From Candidatus Onthousia faecigallinarum (GTDB taxonomy: Bacteria > Bacillota_I > Bacilli_A > RF39 > UBA660), in NCBI GenBank assembly GCA_018716225.1, contig DVKE01000039.1, forward strand, positions 1 through 38,510: a stretch of DNA of 38,510 nucleotides, read 5' to 3'. The notes under the pieces are model-generated. The model did no database searches and was not told the origin of the DNA. It saw only the letters and a list, made by a program, of their open reading frames with translations. Within the stretch, counting starts at the first letter, position 1; each line of letters opens with the position of its first letter. This document shows positions 28,717-38,354 of this stretch, one piece after another. The translations under genes and the position numbers were made by a program.

Positions 28717-30382
28717 CTAACTTGATGGTTTCAACACATAAATTTAACGAATTCATATAATCACCTTTATAAAATAGATTCGTAGCTTTTTCCAATCCTC
28801 TTCGAATATCTTCATGCAACCCCCGATAACGATTTCCATAAACAATGGCAATCTCACATAACTTCGCTTGCTTAATCATACTAAGCGTCGTGTGATAAAG
28901 TTTTAAAACCAAATCCCTTGCAGTATCAACTCGTGTATTTAATGTTTTTATCACAATTGGTTTTCGAGAAAGTTCCCGAATTACTTCTTGAATCGCTTCA
29001 TTCGCTTCGGAAAGTTCTACAAAATAATGATCACTAATGATCGGAAGTTTATACTCACGCATCCGTTCTTTACATTCTTTTAAGATATTATCAATTTCAT
29101 TTAATTGTTCTCTAGCCCGTTGTTCATCTTCATACATATTTCCAAGAGACTTTAATGCTACATCTAAAGTCGCTTCCACTTGTTTTAAACGAATGGACAA
29201 AGTATCTACTTCTTTATGTACGACGGAATAAGGAGTCGCATGATTTTTCACTTGATCATCCATTTTTTTATAATCATCTTGGATACCTACTAAATCTTTG
29301 TTGACTTCATCAATAATTTTAACATCTTCTTCATTTAAATCATACATGTTTTTAATATCATCTAATTGATCATAAATATCCTTAACTAACTTTCCTGTTT
29401 TCTTTAGTTTTTTAGCAAAGTCAGCAGATGTTTCTTCATATACTTTTCGCGATAATCTTTCTTTTTCAAAATCTACAAAAATACTATCAAGATAATCTAA
29501 AATAGTCTTTAACTCAAACATACAATCTTCAAGATTTAATACTTTAATACGATCAAGAATCGTTTCTACATTCTTACGTGCTTCCTCTAAATTATAATCA
29601 AGATTCATATATTCCAAAGGATACCCTTGCGCTGTCATCTGATCTTTGGTTTCGACAATTTCTTTTAAACGCTGGGGTATCAATTGTTTACACATAAGCA
29701 TTAAATCAGGAACTTCATCAATTACAATACTCATATGATCGATCATCGTATCAAGAGCTTTCACAATATGAACGACTTCTGTATATTCATTTTGATCCAT
29801 AGCTTTTTCAAAATCAAGGAATCTTTTCTCAATATTCTCTAATTGCAATTCGATCGCTTCTGCCATTTCTTCATATAAATTTTTATGTTCTTGATACTCT
29901 TGATTAAGCTTGCGGTATTGTGTCTTTAATTTCGTAATAATACTACGATATTTTTCCTCACTTAAAGTAATCTCTTTAATTTGATCCAATAAATCATTCG
30001 CTTGTTCTCTTACTTTATAAACTTCCATTTCACACTTGGCAATCCGAAATTTAGCAGTTTTATACTCTTTTTTATCGATTAACGTATCAAGTTCGATTAA
30101 CATATCATCAATTTTAGGAAGCTCTTTTGTTTTAATTTCTTCAAATTTATCTTGCCATTTCTGATATTTTTCTTCCATTTTTTCATTTTTGATAATCGGT
30201 TCTAGCTTAGAAAGCTCTAAAAGAACAGGGGTACTTCCAATTAAATTTTTTTCACGTTCCAAATCATTATATATCTTAATATAATAGTTCTTACGATGCT
30301 TTTTAAGTAGTGTAATCACAATAAGGATCAAAATAAAAACAACTACAATTGCTGTGATAAGAAACAAAGTCTGTCCTTTCAT
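28664..30382 (-). CDS. ezrA: Septation ring formation regulator EzrA
   Basis: N-terminal TM, then a long coiled coil (KIYNDLEREKNLIGSTPVLLELSKLEPI..., FDFEKAMDQNEY-type repeats). Start MKGQTLFL preferred from AGAGGTGAT Shine-Dalgarno. Confidence 0.85.
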   Translation of the reverse strand: MKGQTLFLITAIVVVFILILIVITLLKKHRKNYYIKIYNDLEREKNLIGSTPVLLELSKLEPIIKNEKMEEKYQKWQDKFEEIKTKELPKIDDMLIELDTLIDKKEYKTAKFRIAKCEMEVYKVREQANDLLDQIKEITLSEEKYRSIITKLKTQYRKLNQEYQEHKNLYEEMAEAIELQLENIEKRFLDFEKAMDQNEYTEVVHIVKALDTMIDHMSIVIDEVPDLMLMCKQLIPQRLKEIVETKDQMTAQGYPLEYMNLDYNLEEARKNVETILDRIKVLNLEDCMFELKTILDYLDSIFVDFEKERLSRKVYEETSADFAKKLKKTGKLVKDIYDQLDDIKNMYDLNEEDVKIIDEVNKDLVGIQDDYKKMDDQVKNHATPYSVVHKEVDTLSIRLKQVEATLDVALKSLGNMYEDEQRAREQLNEIDNILKECKERMREYKLPIISDHYFVELSEANEAIQEVIRELSRKPIVIKTLNTRVDTARDLVLKLYHTTLSMIKQAKLCEIAIVYGNRYRGLHEDIRRGLEKATNLFYKGDYMNSLNLCVETIKLVDENIERKILAYETEIK

Positions 30383-30454
30383 GAAATCGATCACCTCTAC
30401 TATCATAATAATATCATAAAGTCTCATTTTGATCTAGCTTCTTTTCGAATTTTC

Positions 30455-30483
30455 TTGACAAACAACCGGTTTCATAATAGAAT
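30455..30483 (+). promoter_or_regulatory. rpsD promoter
   Basis: TTGACA - 17 nt - TAGAAT. Confidence 0.75.
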
Positions 30484-30489
30484 AATAAC

Positions 30490-30649
30490 TGCAGATTTAC
30501 TTGAACAGCAATGTTTTACCTTATTCAATGTGTTTTTTGAAAGTTTTTAGTAACTTTTATTTGCTGGAAGGTGAAAAAACAAAACAAAACTCCCTGAATA
30601 AGTGGTGAAAACTTTTCGTCAAGGAAATGCAAAAGAAAGGAGAAAAAGT
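30490..30649 (+). promoter_or_regulatory. Long rpsD 5' leader, candidate S4 autoregulatory RNA
   Basis: About 160 nt between a strong promoter and the S4 start codon. The structure was not modelled. Confidence 0.35.
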
Positions 30650-31252
30650 ATGGCTCGTTATACAGGACCTAGTTACAAACAAGCAAGAAGAGTTGGTTTT
30701 TCTTTAACGGAAACAGGAAAAGAACTTGCAAAAAGACCTTATGGGCCAGGACAACATGGACAAGCGAGAAAAGGAAAACCAAGTGACTATTCTACCCAAT
30801 TAAAAGAAAAGCAAAAAGTACGTTTTATGTATGGAATGAACGAAAGACAATTCCGTAAAACTTTTGAAGAAGCTGCTAAAATGCCTGGAGTACATGGTAC
30901 AAACTTCTTAATTTGTCTTGAATCTCGTCTTGACAACTTAGTTTATCGTCTTGGCTTTGCTACAACCCGTCGGGCAGCAAGACAACTTGTAAACCATGGA
31001 CATATTACCGTAGATGGTAAGAAAGTAGATATTCCTTCTTATCGGGTAAAACCTGGACAAAAAATTGCTTTGAAAGAAAACTCAAAAGATCACAAAGCAG
31101 CCTTAGAAGCTTTATCAAAAGTAAACAAACGAGTAGAATATGTTACCTTCGATGAAAACAAACTAGAAGGTACTTACGTAAGATATCCAGAAAGAAATGA
31201 ACTTAATATGGATATCAACGAAGCACTCATTGTTGAATTCTACAATAAGTAA
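30650..31252 (+). CDS. rpsD: 30S ribosomal protein S4
   Basis: [19 protein letters not shown]...[36 protein letters not shown]. Start corrected to the ATG at 30650 after AAAGGAG. Confidence 0.97.
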   Translation: MARYTGPSYKQARRVGFSLTETGKELAKRPYGPGQHGQARKGKPSDYSTQLKEKQKVRFMYGMNERQFRKTFEEAAKMPGVHGTNFLICLESRLDNLVYRLGFATTRRAARQLVNHGHITVDGKKVDIPSYRVKPGQKIALKENSKDHKAALEALSKVNKRVEYVTFDENKLEGTYVRYPERNELNMDINEALIVEFYNK

Positions 31253-31283
31253 AACATCCAAAAAAAGGATGTTTTTCTTTTTA
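31252..31283 (+). terminator. Rho-independent terminator after rpsD
   Basis: AAACATCC-aaaaaaa-GGATGTTT followed by TTCTTTTTA. Confidence 0.8.
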
Positions 31284-31300
31284 TTAAAAGACAAAGAATA

Positions 31301-31675
31301 CTACGGCAAAACCGTAGTATCTAAAGCCTCTTTTTCTATGATCGATAACACTTCCGCTTCCGCAATAATAAGTCCAACCGAAGAAGCTGGCAACTCTTTT
31401 AAATCATCCAAAAAAGACAAAATATTTTTTTCCACAGTTTCTGTGGATTTTTTCTTTTCTAACCGTTTCTCTCGCTTTATCGCTAATTTCTCACCCACTA
31501 AAAGCATAGCCGTACCAAAAGAAGCGACACTAGAATCTGTATAACAAAAATCAAGTTTTAAAGAAGACATCATTAATTGAAAAAGACGAGCCTCTCGAAT
31601 TCCCTTTTCACTTAAAGGTGGATTTTCTTTAATGGTACAATCAGTTGAAAACTTTTTCTTCAAATACAGTTTCAC
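31301..31675 (-). CDS. Possible degenerate histidine-phosphatase-like protein
   Basis: NPPLSEKGIREARLFQLMMSSLKLDFCYTDSSVASFGTAMLLVG resembles LTxxGxxQA...DxxYSSxLxRAxxTA, but no RHG motif is present. Confidence 0.4.
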   Translation of the reverse strand: MKLYLKKKFSTDCTIKENPPLSEKGIREARLFQLMMSSLKLDFCYTDSSVASFGTAMLLVGEKLAIKREKRLEKKKSTETVEKNILSFLDDLKELPASSVGLIIAEAEVLSIIEKEALDTTVLP

Positions 31676-32975
31676 TTTTCAAAGGAGTTCCTTTCTTATC
31701 ATAAGTTAAGAAGAACGAAACATAGTCTTTGTTGTTGCTACCTAATTCTTTTGAAGAAGTTTGTCCTACAATTAAGTAAGTATCATCAACCGTCAAGATA
31801 TCACTAAAATAAGTATCCCGACTTCCTTCTTCAACCCGCGCAACTTCTGCTTCTCCCTCTTGATTATATTTTACAAAGATACCACTATAACGGAAGACAT
31901 TGTATTGATCCGTTGATTCTTCCTCATCTTTTTTAGCTGTATGACCAATGACCACAATCGAATCTCCATCCATAATCACTTTATTAAAGCGCGCGGAAGT
32001 ATTTTGATCATAGGTCTTCTCATAGATAATATTTCCATCCTGATCATATTTTAAAAGCAAAGCCGAAGTAATCTTATCCACATCATCTGCTTCAATATTT
32101 AAAGTCTTACTACCAACGACCACAAAATCATCCCCATCTTGAGCAATAGAACTAAAACCTATTGTATCGGTATAAGCATAAGACTTAGCAAAAATACGCT
32201 CTCCAGCAAGACTATATTTGGCAATCAAACCATAACGATTTCCATCTTTTCCAACCGCATAAATAGAATCATTTGTTATTACAAAATCATTAAAAATACC
32301 AGATTTCGCTCCTCCATAATTAGCACGCCATACTTCATTACCATTAAAATCATACTTAATAAGAAGGGCGCCTCCCCGATCATCCGTACCTAAAGTCATA
32401 TTTTCAAAAATACTTTGACCAGCTACAATAAAACCATCATCCACTACTTTAACTGTAGTAAACATCGTATCATCTAAAACTTCTACCTTGATCGTTTTCT
32501 CTTGTTTTCCCTCTTTATTATAAAGAACAATTAAACCATCTGTCACATTAAGATCCACTTGCTCTTTCTCATATTGAGCACTACCTACGGCAATATATTG
32601 ACTATCCGTCTCCGCAACATCATAGAAATAAGAATTGTAAGGAGCATCGGTATAAGCAGTTTCAAAAACGATATTTTTTTCTTCATCATACTTGACTAGT
32701 TTTGCCTTTTGATAATCTTTTGTATACTTATTAAAACGACTATGTTTAAAATCACTACTACCGACTCCAAGATAGCCATCACTAATCTGAGCCAAGGAAG
32801 AAAAAGTATCAACCGAAACAACATTTTGATTTCTTTGATAGATTTTTAAGCCAATAAAAACAATTTCCACCACAATAATTAAAACACAAAGAACAATCAC
32901 AAGTTTTAACCACTTTAAAATTGTTTTTTGATCCGGATTCTTTTTCTCTTTTGGTATCATTTTCTTTTTCTTCAT
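31641..32975 (-). CDS. Membrane-anchored extracellular beta-propeller-like protein
   Basis: N-terminal TM, then repeated units of the form DxxxxVG......KYDxxGxxxxxK. Confidence 0.55.
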   Translation of the reverse strand: MKKKKMIPKEKKNPDQKTILKWLKLVIVLCVLIIVVEIVFIGLKIYQRNQNVVSVDTFSSLAQISDGYLGVGSSDFKHSRFNKYTKDYQKAKLVKYDEEKNIVFETAYTDAPYNSYFYDVAETDSQYIAVGSAQYEKEQVDLNVTDGLIVLYNKEGKQEKTIKVEVLDDTMFTTVKVVDDGFIVAGQSIFENMTLGTDDRGGALLIKYDFNGNEVWRANYGGAKSGIFNDFVITNDSIYAVGKDGNRYGLIAKYSLAGERIFAKSYAYTDTIGFSSIAQDGDDFVVVGSKTLNIEADDVDKITSALLLKYDQDGNIIYEKTYDQNTSARFNKVIMDGDSIVVIGHTAKKDEEESTDQYNVFRYSGIFVKYNQEGEAEVARVEEGSRDTYFSDILTVDDTYLIVGQTSSKELGSNNKDYVSFFLTYDKKGTPLKSETVFEEKVFN

Positions 32976-33006
32976 CCTATCACCTTCTTACTTATCTTAT
33001 CACAAA

Positions 33007-34242
33007 TTAAGAAAAAATAACAATATAATACTTCTTCTTTCCTCGACGTACCACCAAATATTTTCCTTCGATAGCAAGGGATCTTGTAATCATTAAATGA
33101 ACATCTTCTACCTTTTTTCCATTTAATAGAATACTTCCATTCGAAAGAAACTCTCTCGCTTCTCTTTTACTACTACAAATACCAAACTCAACTAGAAAAT
33201 CAACAATATTTTTTTCTTCATGAAGTTCCTTTCGTGGAAGACCATGAAAAGCCGCCTCAATCTCTTTTCCACTCAAAGAAGATATATCACCCCGGAACAA
33301 AGTATCACTAATCTGAACAGCCTCTAAATAAGCTTCCTCGCCATGCAAGTCCGTAATGATACATTTGGCAAGCATTTTATGCGCTTCCCTTAGTTCGGGA
33401 TGTTCCTTATTTTTCTGATCAAGCTCTTCTATTTCCTCTTTTGTTAAGAAAGTGAAAATCTTTAAATAATCAATTACCATTTCATCATCAACATTAATAA
33501 GATATTGATATAATTCATAACTAGACGTTTTATTGCGATCAAGCCATAAAGCATTCCCTTCACTTTTTCCAAACTTATGACCATATTTATCCAAAACCAA
33601 AGGCATCGTAAATCCATAGGCTTGTTTTCCTAATTTTTTACGAATCAAATCAATTCCCGTGGTAATATTTCCCCATTGGTCACTTCCTTCTACTTGCATA
33701 ATACAATTTTTGGTCTCGAACAAGTGAAGGAAATCATACCCTTGAATCAAAGTATAAGTAAACTCAGCAAAAGTAATTCCACTATCAAGACGTCTCCTGA
33801 TAATATCTTTATCAAGCATATAATTAATATTGATATATTTACCAACATCACGAAGAAAATCAGTTACCTCATATCCTTTAAACCAATCATAGTTATTAAC
33901 AACTTCTGCTTTTCCCTCAAAAATCTTCTCTACTTGCTTTTTAATTCCCTCTAAATTCTTATTTAAGGTTTCTTTCGAAATAATTTCCCGTTCCGCAGTC
34001 GGCCTAGGATCTCCAATTAAACCAGTTGCCCCTCCACATAGCAAGATCGGATGATGTCCAGCTTTCGCAAGACGCTTCGCGGTCACTAAAGAGGAATAAT
34101 GTCCAAGATGAAGACTATCCGCTGTAGGATCGGTTCCCCAATAAAAAGTAATATTCCCACTATTAATCTTATCTGCAATATCATCTCCTGCTGTATCTTT
34201 TACCAAACCCCGCCACTTTAATTCTTCAAATAACGTCATCAT
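33007..34242 (-). CDS. tyrS: Tyrosyl-tRNA synthetase
   Basis: FYWGTDPTADSLHLGHYSSL (HIGH-like), KFGKSEGNALWLD (KMSKS-like), C-terminal S4 domain. Confidence 0.95.
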   Translation of the reverse strand: MMTLFEELKWRGLVKDTAGDDIADKINSGNITFYWGTDPTADSLHLGHYSSLVTAKRLAKAGHHPILLCGGATGLIGDPRPTAEREIISKETLNKNLEGIKKQVEKIFEGKAEVVNNYDWFKGYEVTDFLRDVGKYININYMLDKDIIRRRLDSGITFAEFTYTLIQGYDFLHLFETKNCIMQVEGSDQWGNITTGIDLIRKKLGKQAYGFTMPLVLDKYGHKFGKSEGNALWLDRNKTSSYELYQYLINVDDEMVIDYLKIFTFLTKEEIEELDQKNKEHPELREAHKMLAKCIITDLHGEEAYLEAVQISDTLFRGDISSLSGKEIEAAFHGLPRKELHEEKNIVDFLVEFGICSSKREAREFLSNGSILLNGKKVEDVHLMITRSLAIEGKYLVVRRGKKKYYIVIFS

Positions 34243-34261
34243 AAATTCTCCCTTCTAAAAG

Positions 34262-34475
34262 AAAAAGCCCCTATTATCTAAGGACGAGTTCCCCCGCGGT
34301 ACCACCTTAGTTCATAGAGACTATGCACTTCCACAAATTAACGCTTTGCCACGCTTTTCTCCCAATGTGTAATTCAAAAAAAGAATTCTCTTAGTTTGCA
34401 CCAACCACTAAGTCTCTAACCAAAAAATCCTTTTTCTACTTTCATTGTTCACCGAAAATCTATTCTTATTGTATC
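34262..34475 (-). promoter_or_regulatory. T-box riboswitch leader of tyrS
   Basis: T-box AAGGTGGTACCGCGG at 34294-34308; candidate Tyr specifier UAC (34369-34371) in GAATTACACATT; promoter TTGGAA-16-TACAAT (34468-34495). Confidence 0.9.
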
Positions 34476-34481
34476 ATATTT

Positions 34482-35882
34482 TTAATTTTTTCCAAGAGTT
34501 TTTCGTAGAATTTTTCCTTCAAATCTTTGACCTCCCACTTCAACCGAACAAGGAGTATTTTCATTATTCTCTAACAGTTTATTTAATTTATCAGAATCAA
34601 CAGTCGAAAAAGCAAAAACATTTTGATCCTTTAACTGACTAGTTTCCTTCTTATAAAACGCAAGAAAAGAAGAAATATCGACTCCCCGCTTATCCGGCAA
34701 AGAAGAAAAATATTGTTGAACACTATCATCCGAAAGCTCTTTCAAAGGCTTTCCAACAAACCGAAGAAAAGGAATTTTCTGACTGAAAATGGCAACTCTT
34801 TCTTCCAAAGAACAATCCTGTGGCAAATTCAAAAAGTTAAGAATACTCTTCTGTTTCACAGGAGAATAAGCTGGAAAAGAAGAATCTTCTGCAAAAAGAT
34901 AATGCTCTTTTAGCTCACCAACAGACTCATCATATTCTTCTTGATTTAAAAAGTTTAAAACCCCTATTTGATTTTCTTCCTCTAACTGCCAAAACTTCTT
35001 TTCCGCTAACGCATGCATCGCGGCCTCTTCTCTAATCTCTTGTTCCATCAAATAAGAATAAAGAGGCGAATCCTCCGTAAAATTAGGAGCCTGAATTCCT
35101 TGGAAAAAATAAGACAACCTCTCTTTTCTTTTATAATTACAACCATAAAAATCGGCATCCATATGGCACAATAAATTCAAAAGATAAGACTTATCAACAA
35201 TATAGTAAACATCATTAACATAATTTAACTTTGCATTAAAAGGAGAAAAAAACTGTAAAAGATTATGGAAGCGATCTACGGTCAGATTTTGAATCTTTTC
35301 AAGACTCAATTGTTCTAATAAATAAAGCGTATCAACCTGAGGAGAATAAATAGCTTCTTCTAAAATAGAAAACGGCAAAGACAAAGTTCTTCCTGAAAGA
35401 TAAGGAAAAGCAAAAGACATCTTTTCCTCTTTTGTTAACATATCGACCGTTTTTTCCAAAGAAGGATCATCTAATTTTTTGACCAAAGAGAAAGGAATCT
35501 CATCAAAAGCAGAATCCGCATAACGTTGATCCTTATCATAATCCTTTTCATAATATAACTTAGCTAACCGTTCCCATGCCTCTAAATCATCCCCCTTATA
35601 GCGAAAAATCATAATATACTTTTCCTTTTGACTTTTTATAGAAGCTTTTAAAGCCTCAGCTACCTTTTCACAATAATCTGGAAGATAAAGGTCATCCATA
35701 ACTCTTAAACTTTCATTCAAAAAATACAAAGTATTATTACTTAAAATATCTTTTCCTATCTTTCGAAAAGAACGAAAATCACTTTTCGTCATAGAACTAT
35801 TTTCCATTAAAGTCCTTTTTAATTTTCGTAAATATTCAAGCCGATGAATTGGTGGGGATGGTTTCTTTAAAAACATAGACAT
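34482..35882 (-). CDS. Hypothetical protein
   Basis: 466-aa ORF, no TM, no recognised family. Confidence 0.65.
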   Translation of the reverse strand: MSMFLKKPSPPIHRLEYLRKLKRTLMENSSMTKSDFRSFRKIGKDILSNNTLYFLNESLRVMDDLYLPDYCEKVAEALKASIKSQKEKYIMIFRYKGDDLEAWERLAKLYYEKDYDKDQRYADSAFDEIPFSLVKKLDDPSLEKTVDMLTKEEKMSFAFPYLSGRTLSLPFSILEEAIYSPQVDTLYLLEQLSLEKIQNLTVDRFHNLLQFFSPFNAKLNYVNDVYYIVDKSYLLNLLCHMDADFYGCNYKRKERLSYFFQGIQAPNFTEDSPLYSYLMEQEIREEAAMHALAEKKFWQLEEENQIGVLNFLNQEEYDESVGELKEHYLFAEDSSFPAYSPVKQKSILNFLNLPQDCSLEERVAIFSQKIPFLRFVGKPLKELSDDSVQQYFSSLPDKRGVDISSFLAFYKKETSQLKDQNVFAFSTVDSDKLNKLLENNENTPCSVEVGGQRFEGKILRKTLGKN

Positions 35883-36035
35883 AGTATCACCCTTTTTCTG
35901 TAGAAATTATAATACCAGACAATCTATTTTTTATCAACCAAAAATTAGCATAGCAAATCATTTTTTAAAGATTATTTCAATCATTCATCACGTTTTTGGC
36001 AGGACTTTTCTTCTTAACTTACACGTTTTTACCAA

Positions 36036-36063
36036 AAAAAGTGAAAATTTAACTTTTCACTTT
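36036..36063 (-). terminator. Rho-independent terminator overlapping the metal ATPase stop codon
   Basis: AAAGTGAAAA-6-nt loop-TTTTCACTTT, with a T-run on the minus strand. Confidence 0.7.
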
Positions 36064-37896
36064 TAATATTCGTAAAGCATTGATAACCGCTAAAACCGAT
36101 ACTCCAACATCGGCAAATACCGCAGCCCACATACTAGCAAGTCCAAAAGCGCAAAGAAATAAGACAACAATTTTAACCGTAATCGCAAAAATAATATTTT
36201 CTTTTACAATCTTCATTGTTTTTTTGGCAATTTGAATCGCACTTGCTATTTTAGAAGGCTCATCCGTCATAATAACAATATCCGCTGCTTCAATAGCTGC
36301 ATCACTTCCAAGACCCCCCATCGCAACCCCAATATCGGATAAAGCAAGCACCGGTGCATCATTAATTCCATCCCCAAGAAAGAGTAATTTCCCATTCGGT
36401 GTCTTTTCAGTCATTAACTGATCCACTTTTTCTACTTTATCTTGAGGCAATAACTCTGCATAATAAGAATCTAGCTTCAACTCTTTGGCAACTTCTTGAC
36501 TAATTTCCTCTCGATCCCCTGTCAACATCACAATCTTATTAACCTTATTTTCTTTCCAATCTTTCATCGCCCGATAAGAATCTTTTTTAATTTTATCCGC
36601 AATGGTAATGGTACCCACAAATTTTTGGTCAATCGCTACATAAAGAACTGTCCCGATATCTTTACTTTTTTGATACTTAATATGATACTCTTCCATCAAC
36701 TTTTGATTGCCTACCAAAACCTCTTTCGAATCAACAACCGCACGAACACCTTTTCCCTTCCATTCCTTTGTTTTCAAAACTTTCTTCTCATCTATCTTTT
36801 TTCCATAAGCCTCTTTGATCGATAACGCAATAGGATGAAGAGAAAAACATTCTGCATAAGCAGTATATTTTAATAATTCCTCTTTCCTGATACCAACGGC
36901 CTTCACATTTTGAACTTTAAAAACGCCTTCTGTTAAAGTACCAGTTTTATCACAGACAATAATTTCTGTATGAGCAAGAGCTTCTAAATAATTACTACCT
37001 TTCACTAGAACCCCAATTTTAGAAGAGGCCCCAATTCCGGCAAAAAAACTAAGCGGAACCGAAATAACCAAAGCACAAGGACAAGAAACAACCAAAAAGG
37101 ATAAAGCCCGATAAATCCACGTATGAAAATCCGCCTGAAAAACAAGAGGAGGAACCAAAGCCAACACAACCGCAATAAGAACTACAATCGGCGTATAATA
37201 ATGAGCAAACTTACGAATAAAATTCTCAGACTTTGATTTTCGACTACTAGCATTCTCCACTAAATCTAAAATCTTACTTACTGTTGACTCTCCAAATTTT
37301 TTCGTAACCTTAACTTTTAATACCCCTTCATTATTAATACAACCACTTAACACCTCATCATTCTTTGCCACTCTCCACGGAACCGCTTCCCCCGTTAAAG
37401 CAAGCGTATTAAGCATAGAACTACCTTCTACTACAATACCATCCAAAGGAATCTTTTCCCCCGGTTTAATTAAAATAATATCGCCAACCGCAACTTGATT
37501 TGGATCAACTTTTAGAAACTCCCCCTTACGATAAACATTCGCATAATCCGGTCGAATATCCATAAGAGATGCTACTGACTTTCTTGACTCATCCACCGCA
37601 TAATCTTGAAACAATTCCCCTACTTGATACAAAAACATAACCACTACCGCTTCGGGATACTCTCCTATCAAAAAAGCCCCAATCGTCGCAATGGACATTA
37701 AGAAATTCTCATCAAACACCTCGCCCTTAAAAACATTAGAAAAAGCCTTTAAAATAACATCATAACCCACAATAAGATAAGCTACAAAAAATAAAATATT
37801 CTTTCCTATCGTAGGAATCGAAAACAGCATCGCAATCAAAAACAAAACCAAAGACAAAATAATTCTCAATCTAGATCGCTTCATTTCCTCTGTCAT
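36049..37896 (-). CDS. cadA: Heavy-metal P1B-type ATPase (Zn/Cd/Pb type)
   Basis: VVSCPCALVISVP, CDKTGTLTEG, SLHPIA, GDGINDAPVLA and FADVGVSVLAVINALRIL. No N-terminal HMA domain. Confidence 0.88.
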   Translation of the reverse strand: MTEEMKRSRLRIILSLVLFLIAMLFSIPTIGKNILFFVAYLIVGYDVILKAFSNVFKGEVFDENFLMSIATIGAFLIGEYPEAVVVMFLYQVGELFQDYAVDESRKSVASLMDIRPDYANVYRKGEFLKVDPNQVAVGDIILIKPGEKIPLDGIVVEGSSMLNTLALTGEAVPWRVAKNDEVLSGCINNEGVLKVKVTKKFGESTVSKILDLVENASSRKSKSENFIRKFAHYYTPIVVLIAVVLALVPPLVFQADFHTWIYRALSFLVVSCPCALVISVPLSFFAGIGASSKIGVLVKGSNYLEALAHTEIIVCDKTGTLTEGVFKVQNVKAVGIRKEELLKYTAYAECFSLHPIALSIKEAYGKKIDEKKVLKTKEWKGKGVRAVVDSKEVLVGNQKLMEEYHIKYQKSKDIGTVLYVAIDQKFVGTITIADKIKKDSYRAMKDWKENKVNKIVMLTGDREEISQEVAKELKLDSYYAELLPQDKVEKVDQLMTEKTPNGKLLFLGDGINDAPVLALSDIGVAMGGLGSDAAIEAADIVIMTDEPSKIASAIQIAKKTMKIVKENIIFAITVKIVVLFLCAFGLASMWAAVFADVGVSVLAVINALRILKVKS

Positions 37897-37908
37897 ACAA
37901 AAACCTCC

Positions 37909-38274
37909 TTATCTTCCTTTATGATTCATATGCTCTAAACCAATCTCAAATAATCGTTCAATATGCTCATCATCTAACATATAATATACTTCTTTTCCAC
38001 TCCTTCGACACCTTACAACCCCACTTTTTCTTAAAACCGCTAACTGATGAGACACCGAAGACTTCGTCATATTTAAAACATTCGCTAAATCACACACACA
38101 CATCTCTTCTTGATCCAAAGCAAAAAGAATACGACACCTGGTACTATCCCCAATTAACTTAAACAAAGAAGCCAAATGAAGAAAAGTATCATCCTTAGGC
38201 ATCTTCTTTAAAACTTTATCCACCACTTCTTGATGAATCACATTACAATCACAACAAAACTCAGATCGACTCAC
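37909..38274 (-). CDS. cadC: ArsR/SmtB-family metal-responsive repressor (CadC-like)
   Basis: FKLIGDSTRCRILFALDQEEMCVCDLANVLNMTKSSVSHQLAVLRKSGVV, with N-terminal CCDC. Confidence 0.85.
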   Translation of the reverse strand: MSRSEFCCDCNVIHQEVVDKVLKKMPKDDTFLHLASLFKLIGDSTRCRILFALDQEEMCVCDLANVLNMTKSSVSHQLAVLRKSGVVRCRRSGKEVYYMLDDEHIERLFEIGLEHMNHKGR

Positions 38275-38293
38275 TCTATCCCTCCTAAAAGCA

Positions 38294-38347
38294 ATAATTG
38301 AATATTAATTCAATTATATTATAGTTGAGCAAACATTCATTTGTCAA
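38294..38347 (-). promoter_or_regulatory. Promoter and ArsR-type operator of the cadCA operon
   Basis: TTGACA (38342-38347) - 18 nt - TATAAT (38318-38323), abutting palindrome ATAATTGAAT-ATTA-ATTCAATTAT (38294-38317). Confidence 0.8.
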
Positions 38348-38354
38348 GAAAAAA

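Noticed and set aside
31197-31544. Shadow ORFs at 31197-31544, 32139-32393, 33676-33954, 34445-34642, 34713-34913 and 36496-36825
   Set aside because: Antisense or out-of-frame to rpsD, the propeller gene, tyrS, the 466-aa gene or cadA; no independent support.
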